Source: Shinisaurus crocodilurus (lineage: Eukaryota > Chordata > Lepidosauria > Squamata > Shinisauridae). From it: a stretch of DNA of 64,000 nt. The notes below the pieces were generated by a model. The model saw only the letters and a list, made by a program, of their open reading frames with translations. It was not told where the DNA came from and made no database searches. Of this stretch, positions 20,598 to 31,519 are shown piece after piece. The stretch covers positions 164,388,742-164,452,741 of the forward strand of contig CM037877.1 in assembly GCA_021292165.1 (NCBI GenBank), written 5' to 3'. The first letter of the stretch is position 1. Every line of letters begins with the position of its first letter. The translations under genes were made by a program, and so were the position numbers.

Positions 20598-21580
20598 GGA
20601 TGCATGCAGTCCTAACAGATTGCCACCTGCTAGATGGAAGACTCTGAGATCAAAGGCTTCCAAGCATCCACTGCCCTGCCAGGCTCTTGCTGGCAGGGCG
20701 GGAGGAGTGAGGAAGTTATTTTTGCCTTTCTGTCCTCCTTTCCTGTACTTCATGCTAGACGGGCCTCTGAGCCATCTAGCTCAGGGGTTCCCAACCCTCA
20801 GGCCACGGACTGGTACCAGTCCATGGCCTCTTAAGAACCGGGCCGCGCGGTGCCCGGCCGCCGCAGCGCCTGGTTTTACCAAAATGCTCGTCGGGGAGGC
20901 GAGCAGAGGGACGAGCGGGGGGCAGGTGCTCGCTGGAGCTTGTGAGCACCCCAAGAGCCAGGGGGTGCTCGCAGTGCATCCCAGTGGGCGGCGCGCACAG
21001 CGCCCGGCCACCACACTGCTGCGCCATACTGACAAGCAGCCCATCCTGGCTCTCGGGGTGCTCGCAAGCTCCAGCGAGCACCCCCCTGCCGCTCGTCCCT
21101 CTGCTCGCCTCCCCGACGAGCATTTTGGTAAAGCCAGAATTGACGCGATGGGTCTCCTGTCGCATCACTTCCTGGTTCTCCAGCGCTGCCGCCTGGGCCT
21201 GCACCACAGGTGAGAGGTGGGCGACTCCCCCCCCCCCGGTCCGTGGAAAAAAATATTCCATGGACTCGGTCCCTGGTCCCAAAAAGGTTGGGGACCGCTG
21301 ATCTAGCTCCATCTTGCTGCCAAGGGCGGGGACAGGAACTGAGAGGCCGCCCCTCCCCGCACAGTGGCATGACCCATTTCCTTCTTCCCTGTCCTCTTCT
21401 GAGGCAACACCAAGTGTGGGAGAGGAGTCACCACACAGCCTTCTGTGGCAGCTGGGAGAGGGTGGGGAATCTGAGTGGAGGTTTCACCCCTCTGGTTGTA
21501 TGGCTTTGTGGGCGGGGTGCAGGATCTGCCATATCCCATGGTCCCTCGGACACCCACCTAAGGACCATAGGATTGCTTTC
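20598..21580 (+). mobile_element. GC-rich Harbinger-like element, copy E, split by a hAT element
   Basis: The left end is near GGATGCATGCAGTCC (approximate). The right end GGACCATAGGATTGCTTTC is followed by TTA. Removing the insertion at 20782-21300 and one duplication restores the family segment 'gagccatctagct' / 'ccatcttgctgcc', as in copies B and H. The 207-, 178- and 164-residue frames here are repeat-derived. Confidence 0.75.
20782..21300 (+). mobile_element. hAT-like element with exact 8-bp duplication and a long internal GC-rich palindrome
   Basis: The start CAGGGGTTCCCAACC and end GGTTGGGGACCGCTG form the terminal inverted repeats. ATCTAGCT is duplicated exactly at 20774-20781 and 21301-21308. 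Next to the termini are 'actggtaccagtccatgg' and 'ccatggactcggtccctgg'. An internal inverted repeat pairs about 20871-20963 with 21045-21136, explaining why both strands translate to the same LVGEASRGTSG-like peptide. No transposase is present. Confidence 0.95.
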
Positions 21581-21584
21581 TTAA

Positions 21585-22199
21585 GTATTTCAACTCCCAA
21601 ATTACGGTACACCTTCAGCAACTAGGGGTCCATAGCCAGCCCTTATTAAACATTCTCTGAGGTGTCCAATAAAAAGTTATATATGCATAAATTAGTCTGA
21701 TATGTTTGTGTAAGTAGATTTGATAGTATTATTAAGTTTTGCTTTATTGATAAATTACTTCAAAGCTGAAGTGCTAGTATTAATCATTCCTGTTTAGTAA
21801 TCATCATGTCCTAGGGTATCTGTTTTCTCATTGTGCATACAGATTTCAGGTGTATACCAAATTCACACAGCTGATCTGCTGACTATGCATTTGAAGATTT
21901 CCTTTTCACATAGTAGGAAAAAAGCTGTATTTTGAAATTTATTTTTTTAAATGTCTCCTCAGCAGCAGCCTACCTATGGAACTAATGCACTTATCAGACT
22001 GGCTTTCTGTGATATTGTAATCTCTTGGTTCACCAATATAAACCAATTCACACAACTGTCACACATTCACTTTAATACATTTTGGCTTTGCATGTTCGAC
22101 TGAAGGTCTGAACAGGGTGTACATACATACAAATGTACATGCACTGGTTCTGTATGCACAGTTGAGGAGCCTTTTGCAGGGTTTTCAGTAGTGTGCAGT
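21585..22199. other. No gene seen
   Basis: AT-rich unique sequence. No recognised repeat until the direct repeat that starts near 22200. Confidence 0.5.
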
Positions 22200-22830
22200 G
22201 AACATTTTTGTGCAGAATTTGTATGCATGCAGGTTCTATTTGGACATTTAGTTGAATGTATATAGGGTTTTTACAACAATATTTTTTATTTTTATTATGC
22301 ATATCACCAGCCGACATCAAATATATGTTACATATACAAATACAGTATGACATTGAAATATTAACAGAACTACATAGCAACTGAATATGTAGTTCAGTTC
22401 CCCCATAGAACTGAACTTCAGTTAGACAGCAACCAACAGCAACCCTTAGACAGCAACCAACATGGCTGTCAAGCTGCTTTGCAGAGCAGGAGGAGCGCGG
22501 AGGTGAACTTTGCCTCTGTGCTCCTCCTGCTCTGCATAGGATGCTCATAATCCTCCGAGTTTGGAGGGCCATGGGCATCCCCATTGGATTGTGCCCTTAG
22601 TTTCTTTTATAATATCACCTCTACTCCTCCTAAAACACCATAAGGAAATACACATATTAATGGTCATAAGTATAAATATAAATAATACAAATTCCATTCA
22701 TACATTGACATAAACAAGTCATAAATAGTCCTATTAATAGTCACTAAGGATTATAAATGTGGAGAGATCATTTTTGTGCGCAACTTGTTTGCATGCAGTT
22801 CTATCTGGACATTTAGTTGAATGTTATATA
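22200..22830 (+). repeat. Direct repeat of about 65 bp spaced about 565 bp apart
   Basis: 22200-22265 and 22765-22830 share 'catttttgtgc', 'gcatgcag', 'gttctat' and 'tggacatttagttgaatgt'. The intervening sequence has a T-rich start ('attttttatttttattatgc'), A-rich stretches and a short Harbinger-like copy at 22465-22596. The outer repeat may be part of an unknown element or a duplication. Confidence 0.7.
22465..22596 (-). mobile_element. GC-rich Harbinger-like element, copy F, deleted
   Basis: The right end ATTGGATTGTGCCC is followed by TTA. Only the terminal hairpin region remains, with 'gcagagcaggaggagcgcgg' facing 'ctcctcctgctctgc' as an inverted repeat. It is an internally deleted copy. 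Confidence 0.6.
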
Positions 22831-23400
22831 GCTTGAGTGTGGTTAGCAGGTTCAATCCCACCCACCCCATCCACTTGTCAACAACTGTGTGAAAAGGACT
22901 CGAGTCAATTTCCTTTGCCAAATGTCGGAGGGGGTGCCGTGGATAGATTAATCCTGCTGTCCTACACACTTCCTAGAAACTTATTTCCATGAATTCACTG
23001 AGATGTACAGCCCAATCCTGAATATTCTTTAGTCAGAATTAAATGTTTCTCTGTCCATCATTAGCAGACTTGCTAAACTAAACCCACCCCCCACCCCCAA
23101 CACAACCTCTTGTTTAAAAATATGTTTTTAATTACGGTATTTAGGAAAGCAAACAACAAGGAAGTCTGTCTGCTGATAGCATGTTCTGGCATATTTAAAG
23201 CCCAGTTCCGTAATCCCTTTTGGTCCATTTGAAAATACATTTTATGGAACTCAGCTTCTTCCCAATTTGAGGAAATTCCTGATAGACCTTGTAATTCCTG
23301 AAGTAGGGCTTGTTTTCCTAGGAAGGAACCTGTGGAGAAAGCCAGAGCACACACAGTGAACAGACATTTGCCCAGTTTCTCCCCTGTAGTTGACACCCTG
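22831..23400. other. No gene seen
   Basis: Unique sequence with C-rich patches near 23084-23099. The minus-strand frame at 23073-23522 runs through it without a recognised motif. Confidence 0.4.
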
Positions 23401-24155
23401 CATTCCCCCCACCTTTCTGCATAATCCTCACCTGGGGGGGGGGTAAACGACACAGTCTGGGCCAGCCGGGTGTACGTGACCACCCTGGCATCGCCACATC
23501 TGCATACCCTCAAAGGGAGCAATCATCCTACCCTCTGGGTCGGGCCGGAACAACAAGAGGTGAGAAGCAGTCTCAAAGAGCTGCCAAGTACCCCAGATCA
23601 CCCAGGAGATGCCTGGCCGAAAGGCACCATCACCCTGCAGGGCACCAGTGGGCGGGGTAGGGGGCCGAGGGAGGGTTGAAAGCCAGGCACACAAGAGACC
23701 AGAGGGTTGTTGGGAACACGCTGCAGGCTTGCACGGATCAGGTCGCTAGCTCCGGCTAGGGCCAAGCAACTTTCAACCCTGGGCAGGGCACCCGGCGCCC
23801 GGCAAAACAAACCACTACGCTAGATCTTAGAGTCAGATTCTCTGATGTCAGGTAATTCTCTGCATTCGAGCTAAGCCTACCTAGAAAGCAAATTGAATAC
23901 TTCGGTTCCTCTATCTGTATTGACTGCTATGTTTATACTGTGAAATTCCTGTAGTCTATTTAGTTCTGCTCCATTAAACTCTGTTGAAATTGACTAGATT
24001 GTAGCTTCCCTGTGTTCCCGAGGGGATTCCGTGTCAATATCACTCGCTGCTGAAATTAAAGGTTTTGACAGCCCCATACAGGGCAGGACTTCGGTGCCGG
24101 TTAACCCTTTAGGTACCGAACCCGCTCAACGGACCAGGTTCGGTCTGCCACAGAA
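23401..24155. other. GC-rich block, possible LTR-retroelement remnant
   Basis: The GC content rises sharply against the AT-rich flanks, with several CpG-containing stretches ('gttcggtctgccacag', 'gggcacccggcgcccgg'). The 3' half has 'ctccattaaactctgttg' and 'gaaattaaagg', and the block stops at CTGCCACA near 24152, the complement of an LTR-like TGTGGCAG start. No paired LTR, primer site or protein motif could be shown, so this is a weak assignment. Confidence 0.3.
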
Positions 24156-25590
24156 CCATATGGATCTGCTGATAGTTGCAGTGGCAGTCTGATCACTAAA
24201 CTCTGAACATAGGTTGGCTGCAAGTTTCTTGCTATTTATCTATATGCATGGTGATCAGATGCCATCTTAATTGTTCATTGTGAGCTCATAAAACTTCACT
24301 GTAAGAGAAAGAGTAAAGGTGCTTCCAGCTGAATGGCTCCTAGCGCTACCAATCAAAAAGCATTATGCAGCTATTCGGTCTTTTCCTCCTTAACAGATTT
24401 TTTTTTCTTGTAAGAAAACCCATAGAAGCAGTGGGAAAATATGGGTGGTGGTGGTTTAGAAATGGAAGATGATGTCATCTGCCCCCCCCACCGCCAAATT
24501 CTGTGAAGGAAGCAGGGTAAAAGCTTTGTCTGGAAACATGCCTTTGGTCAGAAAGGCCAGCCAGGAGAATATAACAACCAATAGAAGGGAAAGGTTTGAA
24601 TAATGTTTTGAAACTGCCGTGAAAAGCAATGAACAAGGCCATTACAATTGTAATTTTTGTGGCAAGTTAAGCTGTGGTAGACCATAACTCATGATTACTA
24701 TGAATTATATTTGTTATTATATTGTCTTAATGCCAGAAACATGAGTTAATAATTGGCCTAAATTAGAGATAATAATGGCTAACCTTTCATAATTGGTTTA
24801 ATGGATTTTTGAAAATATGAAGAGGCTGTTGTTTCAGTTTGAAAAATGCATCTTGTTGTGCATCTTTGAAGTCACAATTTCCCACTGGTGCTTTTATTGC
24901 TCTTTACATTGAGGTAATAGGCCTTGCTTATTCTGCCCCCTGTTAGCACAGGCCCCCTTCTCTCCCCCCCCCCCCCCCGAGCCATGTGGAAACCACTTCC
25001 TCATGATGTTATCCAACATGGCTGCAATTTGTATGTGAATATATCAACCAAGTGGTTCGGACTGATTGCAGGAATATCTCTCAGCTAATCAGCACCTCCC
25101 TCTCAGTGGGGTGCATCCCAATTGGGTGGAAAAGACCCTCTTGATCAGCCCAGCCAACGTGGTTGCAGAATTCATTCATACATTGCAGCCATGTGAGATA
25201 GCATCATAGGGCAGTGGCGTCTTGTGCAGGTGTGTTTGTGTGTATGTGATAGGGGGAGGCAGGGCGAGAAACAGAGCACCTTCCTCATGTGTTCTCCTTT
25301 TCCCATTGTAGAATCTGGAATGGGTATATTGATTACTCTTCTGGGCCCAGATGCTCTCCAGCCATATCTGCAGTCAGGGGAGAGATATCATACTGCAACC
25401 TGTTCTCTGTGGATGCTTATATCCTATGCAGAAATTCATGGAGGACACTATAGCTGGCTATTAGCCATGACAGCTAAATGGAACCTCCATGCTCAGGAGC
25501 AGTATATCTTTGAATACCACATGCTGGGGGAGGGGTGAGACAAAGGGGAACGTGCCCTGTTTGTTAGATTCCCGGAAGCACATGTATGGT
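24156..25590. other. No gene seen; 24590-24900 may be conserved noncoding
   Basis: 24590-24900 is AT-rich and repeat-free with several TAATT/AATTA cores ('gttaataattggcctaaa', 'tttcataattggttt'). The rest is unremarkable, with a C15 run near 24964. Confidence 0.3.
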
Positions 25591-25594
25591 CGCT

Positions 25595-25671
25595 GTTGGA
25601 AGCAGAATGCTAGACCTAGACAGATCTTTGCTCTGATCCAGCAAGGCATTTCTCATATTCTTACATTCTTA
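25595..25671 (+). mobile_element. SINE 3' fragment
   Basis: 'gcagaatgctagacctagac', 'tctgatccagcaaggc' and 'catattcttacattctt' match the SINE tail at 3694-3790, with decay. Confidence 0.55.
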
Positions 25672-25679
25672 TCCCATAG

Positions 25680-26560
25680 GACCATTTGTTTTGCTGTTGT
25701 GGATTTGGAACCACGTCTCTGTACTGGAACATGCTGATGCACAGAGACTGAAACATAATTTCCAGATGTACTGTTTAGTGAACCATGTGCGTATGAAAAT
25801 GATGTTGAATTATGATGTTGGTGTGGAGCATGGGAGTGGGGAAGAGATGCTGAACTGTAAGTATTTTATGATGTACTTCTCTGATTCAGCTCCTCCATTT
25901 GAAATCAAACACATGTTCTAGTTACATTGATACATGCACTTGCTTATTATAGTTAATGGATTATTCATCCTCTCTTCTCTCTCTCTCTCTCTCTTTTTGT
26001 CCTTGGGATAAAAATGTGCATAAAGCTCAGATCATGTTGCCCATAAAAATCATCCAGGCCAGAGTTCTCCAGTAAGGTGTCGAACATTTTGGCCAGTGCA
26101 GATGGTAAAGATATGTTTAATAAAGAGAGAGAGGATTAGCTGGAACAGAAGCAAGCTAAGAGAAAGGGGGTAATTTCATTTTATATGAACCTCCATGACA
26201 TTTCAGGGACCTAATGACTGATTAAAATGGTATCAGAGCAGCTCCCGTTGGGCAGCTTGTCCTAACGGCGACCCTGCTTATCCTGTCAACTGTTTTATCC
26301 ACATGTATTATTTCACAGCTGTGTGAGTAACACAAAAGCAGCCTCCTCTTCCCCGCGCTGATTAAAAATGAATTTGTAAATGAATAAGCACACAGGAAGG
26401 CCACAGGATTCTCCTAAATATGTTTAAAATTGAATAATTGATAACTGTCGTTGAGGTTTAAAAAGGAAATATGTATAGGTCACCTCAAAAATAAATGCAT
26501 TTTTAACAGGCAACTGTCACAATGTTTACTTCTGGAGTTTAAGGTTTCTCTTAATATTCA
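25680..26560. other. No gene seen; 26020-26420 may be conserved noncoding
   Basis: A (CT)n run lies at 25973-25993. The segment 26215-26400 ('cctaacggcgaccctgctta', 'ttatttcacagctgtgtgag', 'gcgctgattaaaaatg') is free of repeats and looks like a conserved element by style only. Confidence 0.3.
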
Positions 26561-26566
26561 GAAGCA

Positions 26567-26598
<32 letters not shown>

Positions 26599-26614
26599 GT
26601 AATAATAATAATAA
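26567..26614. repeat. (AAT)n microsatellite
   Basis: About fifteen AAT units with one AGT interruption. Confidence 0.95.
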
Positions 26615-26894
26615 AAGCTTAGCTTAATGTATAAACAATGCTTTGTTCTGTTTTTAAAGAACTCTGTTTTGATTATGACTCAGAAATAAAAAGGCAGGGG
26701 AAAAAAATTACTGCAGACAACTTGCATGCTGTATAATGTCTGCTATGCAGATTGAATTGTCCCTTTCCAAGGTTTTATCAAGGAGACCGAGGGAATTAAA
26801 TCTAACAGTAGGATATAGTTTATGATTTGTTTTTGAGTCAATTTTTTTTTTTTTTGGTGGCAACTCTGTAGGCTGCAGTTCTGCTATTGATCTA

Positions 26895-28030
26895 AATGCA
26901 CCTTTGCTGCTGTAACAATATGCCTAGCTGTGAGTGGAGCACCCTATTTCTATACAGCCCCTCAATGACAAAAAGTTTTGGGTTCAGAAATAAAAGGTTT
27001 TTTATAAAGTATATTAAAAAAAAAACCCAAATACAGACATAAAACAGCATCAGAATTAAACCAGAATAAAACTGGCAACAGAAAACAACTTTTTTGCAAT
27101 ATTGCAAAAACACTTTAAAAGCACGAAAACAAAAGCCTGGGAAACGAAAATGTCTTTACCTGGTGCCCCAAAGGCCACAACGTAGGCAACCAGGATTCTT
27201 TTGGAGAGGCGCCACTGTGGCGTAACCCCACAATTCAGTTCCCTGGTGTATGTCTGTATACCTGGTGTTTTAGTATATTTAGTGAGTATAGAATGTTGAA
27301 CTGAGTGGGTGTGGTTTATGATGTCTTGGAAAGGGTGGGGGGAGGAGTATATAAGGAGTGTTTGAGTGATGTCAGGAGTTAGTTAAGGAGTTGAGTTAGT
27401 GTGTTATGGGAGAGTGTTTGGAGTGTGGGGAGAGTTGGGGAGTTAGGTTAGTTGGATTATTCGTATCTTGTCTGGAGTTTTGAGAGAAATCAGTGCTTGT
27501 CTGAGGAGTGGAAGTATTTAGAATTATAGGGACTTAGGTTAATTACAAAGTGTTTGGGGTAGGCAGGTTTAAAGTTATTTTCTGGAACTAAGATTTTGAG
27601 AATTAAAATAAACTTATTTTTATTTTGTTTGCTACCCAAATCCTACGTGTCAGCTTGGTGTTATTAACCTGCATTACTTTTAAATCTACACACACACACA
27701 CCTTTGTACCCACAGTATCATAAATTTAAGCTAGATCCTTAATATCCAGTATTAATCTTTTCCCTCATTAGTAGGGGAAAGGTTTCATTTGACCCTCCCC
27801 TCAGGTTTTTAAGTGTTGATGCTTAGCCTGAGAAGGGTTTATGCGCCTGGTCCTAAAGCGTAAGGGACTGTGTCGTCATAGCCACCACCGAAAAGGCCCT
27901 CTCCCAAGTGCCCGGACACCCACCTCACCTCATTTGGCAGGGCTTCAGAAAACGATCTTAGGGGTTCGGGCAAGTATATATGGGACCAGTTAAACTGTTC
28001 TAATTCTGTGAAGTTTGAGGTACCTCTTGG
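26895..28030 (-). mobile_element. L2/CR1-type LINE 3' end, interrupted by a possible LTR
   Basis: The left part 26900-27210 is an A-rich 3' UTR followed by the minus-strand coding block 'gaaaatgtctttacctgg' and 'ggccacaacgtaggcaacc' (translating as VVAFGAPGKDIFVSQAF). The right part 27868-28030 resumes with 'agccaccaccgaaaaggcc', the upstream part of the same block. The gap between them is filled by the LTR-like sequence. The frame at 27839-28033 is derived from this LINE. Confidence 0.6.
27216..27700 (+). mobile_element. Possible solo LTR inside a LINE
   Basis: The insert starts TGTGGCGTAACCCC, has a TATA-type 'agtatataagg' near 27346 and an AATAAA near 27606 within 'gaattaaaataaac', and lacks similarity to the surrounding LINE. 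The right end is not resolved (between about 27700 and 27868), and no clear 4-6 bp duplication is seen. No internal coding region is present. Confidence 0.45.
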
Positions 28031-28101
28031 CAAGTTTGTGTTAAATGTTACTCCCTTGTACTAACTTGACTTCTAGGTAAGCTGCACACAACCCTTTAAG
28101 A

Positions 28102-28274
28102 CAGGGGTGTTGAACCTCTTTCAGCCTGAGGACTGAATTCCATTTCAGAGAAGCTCTTGGGGGGGCTCATTCCAGCGATGGGTGGGGCTGAAGGCAAAAG
28201 GGGTGGGGTGAAAGGCAAAAGGGGAACCCCAGAGGGTCAGATTTGGGTCCCGGGCCCGAGGTTCTACATCTCTG
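28102..28274 (+). mobile_element. hAT-like element, CAGGGGTGTTGAACC family
   Basis: The ends are CAGGGGTGTTGAACCTC and GAGGTTCTACATCTCTG. The 8-bp flanks CTTTAAGA and CATTAAGA match at seven of eight positions. It contains the repeated word 'gaaggcaaaaggggtggggt'. Relatives lie at 48384 and 62595. Confidence 0.8.
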
Positions 28275-28318
28275 CATTAAGAGGACTATATCTTATAACC
28301 TATTTTAGTTTTGTATCA

Positions 28319-28452
28319 TTTAAACTCTTACGGCTTTCTCCAAAGAATCCTAGGAATCATAGTTTAGTGTGGGTGCTAAGAATTCTATTAGAGAAGGTTA
28401 GCCTCACTCAAACTACAGTTCCCAGAATTCCATGGGGATGACTGTTAAACCT
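28319..28452. mobile_element. Palindromic element (CCAAAGAATCCTAGG arms)
   Basis: 'tccaaagaatcctaggaatc' and 'cagaattccatgggg' form inverted arms, with outer 'tttaaactctta' and 'gactgttaaac' also complementary. The type is common in squamate DNA. The superfamily is not assigned. Confidence 0.6.
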
Positions 28453-28662
28453 GTTCAAGTCTGTAGTGCAGACTTAATATGACTTGTGTTGAAAAATCAC
28501 TTTGAGTCTCCCATATTTCACCAGGGATCAGGAAGTGGAAGCCCCTCATTCATTATAATACCACCTTTGGCAATGTCTGAATATTGGATTAAAAAAAAAA
28601 AAAAAGATTCCCAACTGACGGGTGTATTCATTTTTTTAAAAAGCCATGCTACACTTGTATTA

Positions 28663-28982
28663 GGGAGCAATCCAATTGAGATGGCCATCAGCATCTGTCA
28701 TTGGAGGCTGACAATCCAACCCAGAGCGGGAGGAGCGACCGCAATCTCCTCCTCCCACTCAGCATTTTTGCTAACTGGGGTGCTTGGGCGGGGGGGAAGG
28801 AGGCTACAAAGGACACAGGACACCTTGTACTTCAGCAATTTCACATTGGTCTTTGAAATTCAAGAATGGCTGCCTTGGATGCTGGAATGTTCCCCACTGG
28901 TTTCTGGACACTGGACATTCTAAACTTTGGTTTGAATAAGTTGTAAACCGCCGAGAGAGCTTCCACTATTGGGCGGTATAGA

Positions 28983-29032
<50 letters not shown>

Positions 29033-29150
29033 CCTGGCCTCTGCAGTCTCCCCGCTCCCCTCTTCAAGATTGATTTCCCGACCTCAGAGAGGCAGCTGAC
29101 TCAATTCTTTCCATGCCAGCTGCGGGGTGGGGGTGGGGGTCACCATTCAC
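28663..29150 (+). mobile_element. GC-rich Harbinger-like element, copy G, split by a LINE tail
   Basis: TTA then GGGAGCAATCCAATTG starts the copy, with 'gagcgggaggagcgacc' as in other copies. After the LINE insertion it resumes with 'ccctggcctctgcagtctcc' and 'gccagctgcggggtgg'. The right terminus is missing. Confidence 0.65.
28828..29031 (+). mobile_element. L2-type LINE 3' end with (AAT)n tail, inside copy G
   Basis: It carries 'gttgtaaaccgccgagagag' and 'attgggcggtatagaaata', then an AAT microsatellite at 28986-29031. Flanking sequence on both sides belongs to the GC-rich element, so the LINE inserted into it. Confidence 0.75.
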
Positions 29151-30664
29151 TGTTCTGTAACCCTCAAGTACATCTGACAGCTAGCAATGGACATCAGTGG
29201 AGGGAAGCAATAAGCACAAAGCCGGGGGAGGTGGGGAGAAGGAGCTTTAGAGATGGGTGTTATTACTTTAGTAGAATGTGAAACAGCTTTTTTTTTCTTC
29301 TTAAAGGTGTTCGCTAGCAAGGGAAGCCACAAAGTGGAGGATGAAAATCATCTCTTGGGAGTAACGGACAAGCCACTCACCCACTGTGGCATATTCTCTG
29401 GGTGGCTTAACGTGACATGCGAACTTGCCCGCCGTGTTGTCTTTTTTAGCCCACTGTTTTGTGCTGCTTTCGTCTTCTATCTATATTGAATTTTGTAAGA
29501 GGTGGTGTTTTAATAGTCTCATTTAAAAATAGAATTATCTTGTTTAAAAATGCTTACGCATCTGATTTTTTAAAAAGCAAAACAAAACAGAGGAATATCT
29601 GGGAAATACGGAAATCCCATTCTTTAAATACATATTAAAATTGATATGAGGAAAATGCCCATTTCATCTTGCTTTCTCTCTTTCTGTGTATGAGTGATTC
29701 ACTTAACAGAAACACCATAACATTTCAATCTCTTTCTTTCTTTTCCTCTTTTTGCCTCCTGGGCAATCCGTTCTAATTACAGTCTCCTTCCCTTCCAGCC
29801 ACGCCTGAAAAAAGTTAATCAAAAAATAAAATGAAGAAAAGGGAGAGATGTTGCTAAACCGGGTCTTGTATGTTCCTCTGTCATTACACAAATACTCTCC
29901 AGTGTTCTGCTTGATGGGTGATTTGGTAGAACAAAATGGGCCAGCTTTTCGCCAGACTTAGCCCTTGAAGAAAACAAATTATTACCAGCTCCTCCTACAC
30001 TTCTTTTCACTGGTTTAGTGAGATGACCTGGGAATTTGGAACTAGTGAAACGTATCCAGGCTTTGACAACTGGGAGTCAAGAGAAGGAATGACATTTGGC
30101 ATCTCCTTAAGAAATATGACTAACCACCAGTGGGATGTGGAAGACAATCAAAACAAGGCACTGGGGGAAATGAGACAATAGACTGAATTAAATGAGGCCC
30201 ACCAAGCAAAGAACTCAGAGAGGTAAACTCCACCAGAATGCAGTGGAAAAGTATATGAATTGCTGCACTGGGTCAGTGTTCAGCAAATGTTTGATTGAGG
30301 TAAGCCTTCAGTGTGGTAGAAAAGTCTTTTCTTGATCCATTGCTGCTGTTTGTTGTTGATAATGTGAGTCTTTTAAAAAAAACCTAAACTGTCTCCATGA
30401 AGGCAGGCTTTTAGAAGATTACACAGGCAGTGCCTTAAGCCCCAGGAAAAGTAAATATTCAAAAGTCCTTTGGTATGGAAACCACTTTGAAAGGTTCTAG
30501 TCAAATGCAAACTGACCCATCCTTGGTAGAAAGATTTACTTTCCTTCAGGCCACCCTTCCCTTTGAAGAAGTGATGATACTCTTCATGTCTGAGCTCTTC
30601 ATTGTTATAAGTAACTGTAGGGAAACTTCTTTTAGCATATTAAGTGAAGGCTAGTTTCAAAGCA
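29151..30664. other. No gene seen; long unique stretch
   Basis: About 1.5 kb without recognised repeats. 29620-30100 is pyrimidine-rich in part ('ctctttctttcttttcctc'). No exon can be supported, and regulatory function cannot be judged. Confidence 0.35.
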
Positions 30665-30890
30665 AATATTCCTGCAGTCACCTGACCTTCAGGCCAGAAA
30701 AAGCCATGCATCAGACATCAGCTGGCAATACAGAACTGAAAGGGAGAGCTGAAGATTCAGGCACTTCCTCATATGGCAAGCCAGGAGGGCCAGTCCTCTA
30801 CAGATGGTGGTCCTAAGTTGTACTAAGCATCTATCCTACTCAAACACTCCTGCAAGGCTGCTCCTCTTGTGGGATCCTTCTGAACATCAG
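30665..30890 (+). repeat. Local dispersed repeat, unit 1
   Basis: 'cagctggcaatacagaactg', 'catatggcaagccaggag', 'ggtggtcctaagttg' and 'ctcaaacactcctgcaagg' recur in the same order at 31540-31680 plus 32031-32085. Unit 2 is split by a TA-flanked element. This could be a local duplication or an unnamed repeat family. Confidence 0.7.
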
Positions 30891-31370
30891 TTGGAGCTGA
30901 AATTAGTATCTTAAATTAGTTAGGACCCTAAAAGCTCGTGGGTCAATTTCCCAGAGGCTACTCCCTCTGTCCCCACAACCCACTTTCTGGAATCTCTTTT
31001 GGGAAAAAATATTTTATGCCTATGGAAGCTGACAGAATTAATACCTTCCCAGTGCCACATTTCTGCCCATGAATGGAGGTGTGTGTGTGTGTGTGTGTGG
31101 AGTTCTGTGCATCTGAAGCAGTGCATATGTTTCTGTAGTGACTACTAAGATTGTATGGCTGGCTTGTAGGAACATCCATGAAATCCTGTGTGTAGAAGTT
31201 AGCTTGATTGTATCTTTTGATTTTTTTTCTACAAGTGCCTGTGTTCTTTGATCTTTCTTTATCTCTCTCTGTGTAATGAGCTTTTCAAAAATACTTTCTG
31301 TATTTATGTTCTCCAAGCTGGTATGCATTTGCATGGTCCAAAATCCCACCCACATTACCTGTTTGGTAAC
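30891..31370. other. No gene seen; contains (GT)n
   Basis: A (GT)n run lies at 31079-31099. Otherwise unique. Confidence 0.5.
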
Positions 31371-31374
31371 CTTA

Positions 31375-31441
31375 ATGATGTTGTAAACCTCCCAGACAGC
31401 TTCAGCTACTGGGTGGTGTAGAAGTCAAATAAATAAATAAA
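31375..31441 (+). mobile_element. L2-type LINE 3' tip
   Basis: 'ttgtaaacctcccagacagc' and 'tactgggtggtgtagaag' followed by (AAAT)n are the terminal 60 or so bases of an L2-type LINE. Confidence 0.65.
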
Positions 31442-31519
31442 TGGGTAAAGGGGGGGGGGCTGGATGGTCCCACAGAGACTGGGAGTATTAAGTATCATGA
31501 AGAGTAGGCCACATGGAAG

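Noticed and set aside
20590..21370. Overlapping 207-, 178- and 164-residue frames on both strands
   Set aside because: They cross the boundary between a Harbinger-like element and a nested hAT element, and mirror each other because of an internal palindrome. They are not coding.
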